The notes below the pieces were generated by a model that was given only the letters and a program-made list of their open reading frames with translations, did not search any database and was not told the DNA's origin. Positions 9,609-16,812 of a DNA stretch of 64,000 nucleotides are shown here, in pieces. This DNA is from Streptococcus cristatus. GTDB taxonomy: Bacteria; Bacillota; Bacilli; Lactobacillales; Streptococcaceae. The position numbers and the translations under genes were made by a program. Positions within the stretch are counted from its first letter, which is position 1; every line of letters begins with the position of its first letter. The stretch spans positions 471,776 through 535,775 of the forward strand of contig NZ_KQ969062.1 of the NCBI RefSeq assembly GCF_001578775.1. The letters run 5' to 3'.

Positions 9609-11993
9609 CTAGGCATCTGTTTCTATTTGGTTGTCATTGTCAAATATACTGTGGATATCCTCCTCGGTCAGTCCGATTAGAGGATCGATTGTTAGGATAT
9701 TTTCCTCCGTAAGGATATAGTTTTCCACAGGCGATTCGCTGTTATCCACAGGATTGTGGATAATTTCTTGAGAGGGTTCTACATCTTCAAAGCGCTCAAT
9801 CAGATAGGTTTTGCGAGCTGTTCCGGTATTTTTTACGGCGTAGTCAAAGGCTGACTTTTCCCCAAGTAGGATTAGTTTGCTCTTGGCTCGGGTAATAGCA
9901 GTGTAGACCAGATTGCGCTGGAGCATGCGGTGGCTGCTGCGGGTGATAGGCAGGATGACCACGGGAAACTCGCTACCTTGAGACTTGTGGATGCTCATGG
10001 CATAGGCTAGGCGAATTTTGTACCATTCGCTGCGCTGGTAGCTAATTTCATTGCCGTCAAAGTTGATGGTTAATTCGTCCTGCTTGGACTCGGTGTACTT
10101 AGCTGGGAGCAGGTTGACGATGTAGCCTAAGTCACCGTTAAAAACATTGCTTTCGGCATCATTGACCAAGTGGATAACCCTGTCTCCTTGTCGATATTGG
10201 CAATCGGGTGCTTCAAAGGTCAGCTGGTCTTTTTCCACAGGATTGATGAGATTTTGCATGAGGCTATTAATCTGGTCAATACCGGCCTGTCCGCGGTACA
10301 TGGGAGCCAGCACTTGCACATCTTGAGCTGGGATGCCGCTGCGAATAGCTGCGCTGGCGATTCGTTCAATCATGGGCGGGATGTGTTCATTTCGAGCTTC
10401 AAAATAAGAACGATCCGCTTTTTTCTCAGTAAAATCTTCTGGTAGTAGTCCTTTTTGGATTTGACTAGCCAGAGTGACAATGGTCGAATCTTGGCTCTGA
10501 CGGTAAATTTTTTCCAGCTTGGTTTGGGGGATACTCGGTATTTGCAATAGGTCAGCTAATACCTGCCCAGGACTGACAGAGGGTAACTGCTCTGCATCCC
10601 CAACCAAGAGCAGTTTGGTATTGGTGGAGATATTGCTGAGGAGCTGATTGGCCAGCCAAGTGTCCACCATGGAGAACTCGTCCACGATGATAAAGTCAGC
10701 ATCCAGATAATCATCCAAATGACTGGTATCATCATCTCCAGTCATACCGAGATGTCGGTGGATCGTAGCGCTGGGTAGTCCAGTCAGTTCGTTCATACGG
10801 CGAGCAGCTCGACCAGTCGGAGCAGCAAGGAGAATGGGCAAATCTGCCTTCTTTTTCAAATCCAAGTCTCGAAGCTGGCTATAGACAGCGATGATACCAT
10901 TGATGACGGTTGTTTTTCCTGTTCCTGGTCCACCAGTCAGGATGAAGACTTTTTGTGTAATGGCGTCGAAAATAGCCTGCTTCTGAATCTGATCATAGTG
11001 GATGCCTAGGTCATCTTCAGCTTGGCTGATGGCATCGAGGATTTTTTCGTTTTCAAAGCGATCCTGATGGCCTTTTTCCAAGAGGCGGACCAGATTGCTG
11101 CGGATACCTTCCTCGGCAAAGAAGAGGCTGTTTTCAAAAATCTTAGTCTCAACATTTTGGACTTTGTCTTCTTCAATCAGGTGAGCTAATTCATCGGCTA
11201 CCAGACTAGGGTCTAGCTCTACTTGGCGCGAACTCTCCAGAAGATCAATCGTATGTGCCAATAGGTCTCTGGCTTCCAAATAGGTATCGCCAGTTTCCAT
11301 GGATTGGGTCAGGAGGGTATGAATCAAGCCAGCCCGAAAACGCTCAGGGGCATCACTTTCAATTCCCAACTGCTGGGCCAGCTGGTCAGCAATTTTAAAA
11401 CCGATACCTTGGATATCTTCAACTAGTTGGTAGGGATAGTGCTCGACAATTTCCAGCGTTTCTTCCTTGTAGGTTTCCTGAATCTGAAAGGCTAGTTTGT
11501 TGGGAATGCCGTAGGCAGCCAGTTTGGCTAAGACCAGCTCTGTTCCATAGTTGAGTTGCAGTTTGGCCACAAAGGCTTCTCGGTTCTTGGCAGAAAGGCC
11601 AGCGATTTCTTTAAGTTTTTCTGGCTCAGCTAAAATCTTATCAATGGTTTCATCCCCATAGAGTTCCACAATTTTTTGAGCTGTCTTGACCCCGATGCCT
11701 TTAAAGTGGTCACTGGAAAAATATTTAACCAGCCCTTTGCTAGTCGGTTTTGCCCTCTCGTAGCGGGAAATTTTTAGCTGCTGTCCGTACTTTGGATGTT
11801 GGACTAGGTTGCCCCAAAATGTATAATCCTCGCCTTCGATAATATCGGCCATGGTTCCGGTCACGATAATCTCAAAATCATCAAAATCTTCACAATCCGT
11901 GTCTTGGATATCCAAGAGGAGGATTCGAAAGAAATTGCTGGGATTTTCAAAAATGATGCGCTCAATAGTGCCTGAAAAATAAAATTCTGTCAT
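9609..11993 (-). CDS. recD2: RecD2-type ATP-dependent DNA helicase
   Basis: RecD2 is a superfamily 1B 5'-3' helicase of bacteria, found outside RecBCD and implicated in mismatch and fork repair. The N-terminal OB and helix-hairpin-helix region (FKGIGVKTAQKIVE, VEDIQGIGFKIADQLA) fits RecD2. Walker A GGPGTGKT is at residues 354-361, then VDEFSMVD (Walker B) and the SH3-containing C-terminal helicase motifs (SIHKSQGSEF, LVYTAITRAK). The length is 794 residues. ATG 11993 has no convincing ribosome binding site, only AAAGAG at long spacing. The tail after the helicase motifs is acidic and variable. Confidence 0.95.
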   Translation of the reverse strand: MTEFYFSGTIERIIFENPSNFFRILLLDIQDTDCEDFDDFEIIVTGTMADIIEGEDYTFWGNLVQHPKYGQQLKISRYERAKPTSKGLVKYFSSDHFKGIGVKTAQKIVELYGDETIDKILAEPEKLKEIAGLSAKNREAFVAKLQLNYGTELVLAKLAAYGIPNKLAFQIQETYKEETLEIVEHYPYQLVEDIQGIGFKIADQLAQQLGIESDAPERFRAGLIHTLLTQSMETGDTYLEARDLLAHTIDLLESSRQVELDPSLVADELAHLIEEDKVQNVETKIFENSLFFAEEGIRSNLVRLLEKGHQDRFENEKILDAISQAEDDLGIHYDQIQKQAIFDAITQKVFILTGGPGTGKTTVINGIIAVYSQLRDLDLKKKADLPILLAAPTGRAARRMNELTGLPSATIHRHLGMTGDDDTSHLDDYLDADFIIVDEFSMVDTWLANQLLSNISTNTKLLLVGDAEQLPSVSPGQVLADLLQIPSIPQTKLEKIYRQSQDSTIVTLASQIQKGLLPEDFTEKKADRSYFEARNEHIPPMIERIASAAIRSGIPAQDVQVLAPMYRGQAGIDQINSLMQNLINPVEKDQLTFEAPDCQYRQGDRVIHLVNDAESNVFNGDLGYIVNLLPAKYTESKQDELTINFDGNEISYQRSEWYKIRLAYAMSIHKSQGSEFPVVILPITRSSHRMLQRNLVYTAITRAKSKLILLGEKSAFDYAVKNTGTARKTYLIERFEDVEPSQEIIHNPVDNSESPVENYILTEENILTIDPLIGLTEEDIHSIFDNDNQIETDA

Positions 11994-12010
11994 TGTTTAT
12001 ATATGCTCTT

Positions 12011-12046
12011 TAAAAAGCAAACCCAGCTGAGTAGTCAACTGAGTTT
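12011..12046 (-). terminator. Terminator between lepB and recD2
   Basis: On the minus strand AAACTCAGTTG (12046-12036) pairs with CAGCTGGGTTT (12029-12019) through two G-U pairs, followed by GCTTTTT. It separates the rnhC-lepB unit from recD2. Confidence 0.8.
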
Positions 12047-12068
12047 GGATGGAGTATACTCTTAAGTA

Positions 12069-12701
12069 TTAGTAAGTCTTGAAAGGTAGGATTGGCCAGA
12101 TGCGGAATTTAGCTTCGCCTTGAATCTGACTGGATTTAAAGGCACCTACTTGACGGCTATCCTTGGACACGATGCGATCGTCACCTAAAAGCAGGTACTC
12201 ATCATCTAGGAGTTTGATGGTAAAGACGGGGCTACCTTCCTTGTCCACGGTAAAGGCTTGGGCTTGAGAGGCCAGCTTGCGGAAGAAAGTTCCGTTGTCC
12301 GTGTAATCCTTGCCTACATAAGTAGATTGGAGCTTGTCTTTTTTGAATTTCTTGATGTATTCTGTTAAGTAAGATTCATCAGTTTTTTTACCATTGATAT
12401 AAAGGGTGTCGTTTTCGTACTGAATGGTATCGCCCGGAAGACCAATCACTCGCTTGACGACTTCTTTCTTTTTGCCATCGTCATCCTTTTCAGAGGCTAC
12501 GACAATATCGAAGCGATCAATGGACTGGTGTTTCAAAACCATCAGATACTCCCCATTGGCTAAGGTTGGGTCCATTGAGTGGCCGTCTACCTTGACAGGT
12601 GCCCAGAGCAGCCAGCGAGTGAGTAAGATAACAGAGATAATCAGGGTAAAGACTCCCCACTCCTTGAGGAAGGCACGGAAGTCAAAGCGTTTGTTTTTCA
12701 T
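12069..12701 (-). CDS. lepB: Signal peptidase I
   Basis: LepB cleaves signal peptides of exported proteins at the outer face of the membrane. One N-terminal helix (about residues 16-33) anchors the protein. Nucleophile Ser42 is in GHSMDPT. General-base Lys83 is in VVKRVIGLPGD. The conserved GDDR box is in LLLGDDRIVSKDSRQVG. The length of 210 residues is usual for streptococcal type I enzymes. It follows rnhC by 3 bases on the same strand, with AAAGG before ATG 12701. Confidence 0.95.
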   Translation of the reverse strand: MKNKRFDFRAFLKEWGVFTLIISVILLTRWLLWAPVKVDGHSMDPTLANGEYLMVLKHQSIDRFDIVVASEKDDDGKKKEVVKRVIGLPGDTIQYENDTLYINGKKTDESYLTEYIKKFKKDKLQSTYVGKDYTDNGTFFRKLASQAQAFTVDKEGSPVFTIKLLDDEYLLLGDDRIVSKDSRQVGAFKSSQIQGEAKFRIWPILPFKTY

Positions 12702-12704
12702 AGT

Positions 12705-13589
12705 CTACCTTTCTAAGAGCTTTTTAGCTTTTTCTGTATTTTTAAAATGAAGTTTAGCAGTATGCTGGAGGCCAGCCATTCCATAGGCTTGGAGGATTTG
12801 GCTAGCAACCTGGTCACTCTTGCTCCCAGCTCCACTCGGAAGGGTGTAGCCAAGTTCTTGACTTAAATTTTCCAGATTTTCCAGGAAGAGGTCACGGGCG
12901 ATAATGGAGCTAACAGCGACAGCTAGAAACTTTCTTTCTGCTTTCTCAATGAGGCTAACAGGATTTGGAAAATGATTTTTTTCATTTTGCAAGTATTTGT
13001 CATAATTCTGCTGACTGGTAAAGGCATCGATGACTATTTTTTCTGGTGTCAAACCTTTTTGTAACAGCAGATAAATGGCTTGATTGTGAAGGGCCACCTT
13101 GACAGACACGGCATTGTAACCAGAGGCAATCACTTCGTTATACTTTTCTGGAGACAGGAGCAGAGTCTGATGTTGGATTTCTTTTTTCAGAATTGGTGCC
13201 AGCTGCCGAATCTTAAGGTCGGTCAAGGCCTTCGAATCGCCCACGCCCAACTTGCGCAAGAAAGTGTGTTGTTCTGGGCTGACGAAGGAAGCAACAACTG
13301 CTAAACCACCAAAGTAAGAGCCATTTCCGACCTCATCAGTACCAATAAGAGCAATATTCTGAGTAGTGTCGACTGTTTCTTCGACTTGGTGGCCGAAAAA
13401 AGCAGCATAATGCCTGGCTTTTTCTCCTTGGAAAAGAACCTTACCAGAAGTATAGATACTAACAGTTGCCTGGTTTAATTTCAGTAAGTATTGGATATAC
13501 TGATTTTTACTGGGCACAAGCTTGTCTTGATATTTCTGGACAAAAGCCTGAATTTCTTCTTGTTTAGGACTTAAAGTTATACTTTCCAT
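12705..13589 (-). CDS. rnhC: Ribonuclease HIII
   Basis: RNase HIII removes RNA from RNA-DNA hybrids and R-loops. The type 2 RNase H core begins at [13 protein letters not shown] with catalytic Asp-Glu at residues 85-86. The later acidic residues lie in VIDAFTSQ and SIIARDLF. An N-terminal TBP-like substrate-binding region of about 80 residues marks type HIII rather than HII. The length is 294 residues. It heads the rnhC-lepB unit. A TGG-TACAAT extended -10 (13602-13597) lies only 7 bases before ATG 13589, so the message may be nearly leaderless. Confidence 0.95.
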   Translation of the reverse strand: MESITLSPKQEEIQAFVQKYQDKLVPSKNQYIQYLLKLNQATVSIYTSGKVLFQGEKARHYAAFFGHQVEETVDTTQNIALIGTDEVGNGSYFGGLAVVASFVSPEQHTFLRKLGVGDSKALTDLKIRQLAPILKKEIQHQTLLLSPEKYNEVIASGYNAVSVKVALHNQAIYLLLQKGLTPEKIVIDAFTSQQNYDKYLQNEKNHFPNPVSLIEKAERKFLAVAVSSIIARDLFLENLENLSQELGYTLPSGAGSKSDQVASQILQAYGMAGLQHTAKLHFKNTEKAKKLLER

Positions 13590-13679
13590 AGCCCCTATTG
13601 TACCATAAAATGAAACTAGGGAAAATGGGAAAAATAGGATATTTAAAAGATTATGAAAAAATTACACATTTTTCTTCCC

Positions 13680-13701
13680 AACATGACATCAATGTCATGT
13701 T
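13680..13701. promoter_or_regulatory. 22-bp perfect palindrome fitting the ComR/Rgg box
   Basis: The arms AACATGACAT (13680-13689) and ATGTCATGTT (13692-13701) flank CA. They satisfy every fixed position of the published ComR box: AACA-N-GACA, four free bases, then TGTC-N-TGTT. The box ends 19 bases before TATAAT at 13721. It precedes two double-glycine peptide genes. The match to the consensus is read directly, but regulator identity is inference. A TetR-type operator is the alternative. Confidence 0.7.
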
Positions 13702-13702
13702 G

Positions 13703-13716
13703 AACCATATATGGTT
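13703..13716. promoter_or_regulatory. 14-bp perfect palindrome in the -35 region
   Basis: AACCATA (13703-13709) is followed directly by its complement TATGGTT (13710-13716). It occupies the space where a -35 box would stand, one base after the 22-bp palindrome and 4 bases before the -10. It could bind a second regulator or form part of one composite site. Confidence 0.5.
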
Positions 13717-13720
13717 GTTG

Positions 13721-13726
13721 TATAAT
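13721..13726 (+). promoter_or_regulatory. -10 box of the double-glycine peptide operon
   Basis: Consensus TATAAT with no good -35: TTGAAC at 13700-13705 leaves only 15 bases. This pattern suits activator-dependent transcription. The 5' leader before ATG 13815 is about 80 bases. Confidence 0.7.
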
Positions 13727-13776
13727 ATAGGTGTTGGGTCAATGTTTGAAAAAAACTGACCGCAAACAATATATTA

Positions 13777-13797
13777 ACAAGGTTAAGAAGACCTTGT
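13777..13797 (+). promoter_or_regulatory. Leader hairpin just before the first peptide gene
   Basis: ACAAGGT (13777-13783) pairs with ACCTTGT (13791-13797), loop of 7. It ends 4 bases before the AAAGGAG ribosome binding site. It could protect the mRNA 5' end or tune translation. Confidence 0.45.
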
Positions 13798-13814
13798 AAA
13801 AAAGGAGAACACAT

Positions 13815-13988
13815 ATGGAAAACTTTGCTATGATGGACAACCAATTTGCTGCGTTGACTGAAGAAGAAATGATGATGATCGACGGTGGATGGTCATTCTA
13901 CGGTGTCCCTGTTGATATTTTCACAGTATCATTGGCTATTTTGGGTGGCTCATTGGTTTCAGGCTTCTTAGTAGGACTTTTTAGCTAA
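13815..13988 (+). CDS. Double-glycine-leader peptide 1 (bacteriocin-like)
   Basis: This is a 57-residue peptide with strong AGGAG 8 bases before ATG. The leader (residues 1-25) follows the ComA/LagD substrate pattern: FAALTEEEMMMIDGG, with Leu14, Met19-21 and Ile22 at the hydrophobic positions and Gly24-Gly25 at the cleavage site. The mature part would be 32 residues, starting with Trp26. It is very hydrophobic, with no cysteine and one acidic residue. It contains a GxxxG helix-contact motif (GFLVG near the end), as in class IIb two-peptide bacteriocins. A second such peptide follows 31 bases later. I do not recognise a named bacteriocin. Confidence 0.88.
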   Translation: MENFAMMDNQFAALTEEEMMMIDGGWSFYGVPVDIFTVSLAILGGSLVSGFLVGLFS

Positions 13989-14019
13989 TTAGTATTTCAA
14001 ATAGAAGAAGGTGAATTTC

Positions 14020-14280
14020 ATGAACAAAGATTTTAAATCATTGGATCAAAAATTTATGCCACTTACTGAAGCTGAATTGGTTGAAGTAGAAGGTGGATGG
14101 GTCGGTGGTGACCTTGTACGTGCCGTATTTGATATCGGTCGTGAAGTTGGTCGCACTGTACGTGGACTTGCTGTTCGTGCATATGGTCGTATTCGTTCTA
14201 GAATTGGATCAGGATCTGGTTCTAGCAACGGTGGTGGCACTAACAACGGTGGTGGCGCAGACCAAGGAATTTTTAACTAA
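14020..14280 (+). CDS. Double-glycine-leader peptide 2 (arginine-rich, bacteriocin-like)
   Basis: The peptide has 86 residues from ATG 14020. A GTG at 14011 is in frame, but it overlaps the AAGGTG that serves ATG 14020. The leader ends LTEAELVEVEGG (Gly25-Gly26), so the mature part has 60 residues and begins with Trp27, as in peptide 1. Residues 27-65 look like an amphipathic helix with Arg every 3-4 residues and a GxxxG motif (GREVG). The last 23 residues are a low-complexity Gly/Ser/Asn tail with GGG blocks. The first part resembles a cationic pore partner, while the tail is unusual. Adjacent peptide 1 and a ComA-type exporter suggest a two-peptide bacteriocin. Confidence 0.85.
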   Translation: MNKDFKSLDQKFMPLTEAELVEVEGGWVGGDLVRAVFDIGREVGRTVRGLAVRAYGRIRSRIGSGSGSSNGGGTNNGGGADQGIFN

Positions 14281-14300
14281 TATTTTTTGTTTCGACATAG

Positions 14301-14338
14301 AGCCTCTTGTTCGTCTTGATTGGGACAAGAGGCTTTTT
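14301..14338 (+). terminator. Terminator of the peptide operon
   Basis: AGCCTCTTGT (14301-14310) pairs perfectly with ACAAGAGGCT (14325-14334), followed by T5. It separates the peptide genes from the exporter genes. Confidence 0.88.
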
Positions 14339-14421
14339 AGTGTAGAATGGTCTGATAAAGTTACTTTATGTCTGTTTTTTAAGTAATTTTATGTTTACAT
14401 GGAGTAAAACGACTGATACCA

Positions 14422-14451
14422 TTGGAAAAATACGCCATATTAGTGTATGAT
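14422..14451 (+). promoter_or_regulatory. Promoter of the exporter genes
   Basis: TTGGAA (14422-14427), 18 bases, TATGAT (14446-14451). It gives a leader of nearly 190 bases before comA, containing two micro-ORFs. Confidence 0.6.
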
Positions 14452-14527
14452 AGAGATATCTATTTTTTGCTCGTTGTGAAAGTTTTCTTCCTAATTTATA
14501 CTTGTTTTTTTGCTAGAGAGAACCGCT

Positions 14528-14634
14528 ATGGATAAAGTTGACAAGCAGTTTTTATTGAATAGTATGTTTACTAATTAGGAGTTTTTATGCGAGGGTCGTT
14601 CTCCATAAAAGCAAATTTACACTTTTGTGAATAA
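14528..14634 (+). other. Two possible leader micro-ORFs upstream of comA
   Basis: ATG 14528 opens 16 codons (MDKVDKQFLLNSMFTN) with GAGAG 7 bases upstream. ATG 14587 opens 15 codons (MRGSFSIKANLHFCE) with a weak TAGGAG, and its stop overlaps the comA ribosome binding region. Neither has a secretion signal or resembles a known pheromone. They may be spurious or may couple translation into comA. Confidence 0.25.
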
Positions 14635-14644
14635 AGGAGTTTGT

Positions 14645-16798
14645 ATGAGATTTACAAAGCGTCATTATAGGGCTCAAGTTGACGCGAGAGATTGTGGTGT
14701 AGCAGCGCTAGCCATGATATATGGCTATTATGGTTCCTATTATTCTTTGGCTAGTTTGCGTGAAATGGCCAAGACAACTTTAAGAGGAACAACTGCTTTT
14801 GGGCTAGTGAAGGTTTCGGAAGAGTTAGGTTTTGAAACACGAGCCTTTAAAGCAGATATGTCTTTATTTGATATGAAGGGCATCGTTTATCCTTTTATCG
14901 CCCATGTTATCAAAGATAAGAAATTGCTTCACTATTATGTTGTGACTGGGCACGATAAACATTCGGTTTATATTGCGGATCCAGATCCGGCTGTTAAAAT
15001 GACCAAACTTTCTAAGGAACAGTTTGCGCAAGAGTGGACAGGTGTCTCTATTTTCATCGCCCCAGCGCCAGAATATAGACCACACAAGGAAAAGAAAAAC
15101 GGTCTCTGGTCTTTTGTTCCAATTTTAATGAAACAAAAGGGACTGATTGCCAATATCGTTATCGCAACGATGCTGGTGACGATCATCAATATCGTGGGCT
15201 CTTACTACATGCAGGGGATTATTGATACTTACGTACCGAATCAGATGAGGAATACCTTAGGGATCATTTCTCTCGGTCTAATAGTCGTCTACATTTTGCA
15301 ACAGGTTCTAACTTATGCTCAGAGCTATCTGCTTCTCATCTTGGGCCAACGTCTTTCGATTGATGTGATTTTGTCCTATATCAAGCATGTCTTTCATCTG
15401 CCCATGTCTTTTTTTGCGACGAGAAGGACAGGGGAAATCGTATCGCGCTTCAACGATGCCAATAGTATCATTGATGCCTTGGCTAGTACTATTCTGTCCA
15501 TCTTTTTGGATGTCTCTATCGTTGTCGTTATGGCAATTGTTTTGTTCTCGCAAAATTTCTATTTGTTCTTCATCAGTTTGCTCTCGCTGCCAATCTATAT
15601 CGTCGTGATTTTTGCTTTCATGAAGCCATTTGAAAAAATGAATCGCGATACGATGGAATCTAATGCCATTTTGTCTTCTTCTATTATCGAAGATATCAAT
15701 GGTATTGAGACGATCAAATCCTTGACAAGTGAAGATTTCCGCTATCAAAAGATTGATAGAGAATTTGTTGACTATCTGAAGAAATCATTTGCCTATAGTC
15801 GGATGGAAAACATCCAAATCGGCTTGAAGAAGACGGCTCAGCTCTTGCTGAATGTTGCAATCCTTTGGATGGGAGCCCTTTTGGTTATGGACAATAAAAT
15901 GACCTTGGGGCAATTGATTACTTATAATACTTTGCTGGTTTATTTCACAAATCCGCTGGAAAACATTATCAATTTACAAACCAAGCTTCAGACTGCACAA
16001 GTTGCCAATAATCGCTTGAACGAGGTTTATCTGGTTGACTCTGAATTTATGGATAAAAAAGCGATCCGTGATTTGAGCATGACCAAGGGCGACATTGAGT
16101 TGAAAAATGTCAGCTACAAGTATGGCTATGGACGAAACGTTCTGTCAGATATTAATTTGACCATTGAAAGAGGCAGCAAGGTGGCCTTTGTAGGAATTTC
16201 TGGTTCTGGAAAGACGACTCTTGCTAAGATGATCGTGAACTTTTACGATCCAAACGAGGGAGAAATTCTGGTTAATAATATCAACCTCAATCAGATTGAT
16301 AAGCATGTCTTGCGCCGTCATATCAATTACTTGCCGCAACAGCCTTATGTCTTTAATGGGACCATCTTAGAGAATGTTCTCCTAGGTGCCAAGCCTGGAA
16401 CGACTCAGAAAGAAATCATTCGGGCGTTGGAAATTGCAGAAATCCGTGAAGATATTGAACGGATGCCTTTGAATTACCAAACAGAATTGACATCGGATGG
16501 TTCAGGAATTTCAGGTGGTCAGCGTCAGCGCTTGGCCTTGGCTCGGGCTCTTTTGACCGATGCTCCTGTTTTGATCCTTGATGAGGCGACCAGCAATCTG
16601 GATATCTTGACAGAGAAAAAGATTATTGACAACCTTTTGGAGTTGGACAAGACCATCATTTTCATTGCCCATCGATTGACTATTGCGGAGCGATCTGAAA
16701 AAGTGGTTGTTCTGGACAAGGGTGAAATCGTGGAGCAAGGAACGCATGAAGAGTTGGTTGCTCAGGATGGCTTCTATGCTCATCTGGTGAATAGTTAG
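14645..16798 (+). CDS. comA: ComA/BlpA-type peptidase-containing ABC exporter
   Basis: This membrane exporter cleaves double-glycine leaders and secretes the mature peptides (competence peptide or bacteriocins). With ATG 14645 (AAAGGAG upstream) the C39 peptidase residues fall at Cys17, His96 and Asp112, the exact ComA positions, and the total is 717 residues as in pneumococcal ComA. A GTG at 14627 is therefore not the start. Six membrane helices cover about residues 160-460. Walker A GISGSGKTT is near 517 and the signature ISGGQRQR near 622. It is followed 14 bases later by the ComB-type gene. BlpA is a close relative and cannot be excluded. Confidence 0.88.
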   Translation: MRFTKRHYRAQVDARDCGVAALAMIYGYYGSYYSLASLREMAKTTLRGTTAFGLVKVSEELGFETRAFKADMSLFDMKGIVYPFIAHVIKDKKLLHYYVVTGHDKHSVYIADPDPAVKMTKLSKEQFAQEWTGVSIFIAPAPEYRPHKEKKNGLWSFVPILMKQKGLIANIVIATMLVTIINIVGSYYMQGIIDTYVPNQMRNTLGIISLGLIVVYILQQVLTYAQSYLLLILGQRLSIDVILSYIKHVFHLPMSFFATRRTGEIVSRFNDANSIIDALASTILSIFLDVSIVVVMAIVLFSQNFYLFFISLLSLPIYIVVIFAFMKPFEKMNRDTMESNAILSSSIIEDINGIETIKSLTSEDFRYQKIDREFVDYLKKSFAYSRMENIQIGLKKTAQLLLNVAILWMGALLVMDNKMTLGQLITYNTLLVYFTNPLENIINLQTKLQTAQVANNRLNEVYLVDSEFMDKKAIRDLSMTKGDIELKNVSYKYGYGRNVLSDINLTIERGSKVAFVGISGSGKTTLAKMIVNFYDPNEGEILVNNINLNQIDKHVLRRHINYLPQQPYVFNGTILENVLLGAKPGTTQKEIIRALEIAEIREDIERMPLNYQTELTSDGSGISGGQRQRLALARALLTDAPVLILDEATSNLDILTEKKIIDNLLELDKTIIFIAHRLTIAERSEKVVVLDKGEIVEQGTHEELVAQDGFYAHLVNS

Positions 16799-16812
16799 AA
16801 AGGAGAAAGAAG

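Noticed and set aside
13600..13815. Competence (SigX) com-box upstream of the peptide genes
   Set aside because: No TACGAATA-like sequence is present.
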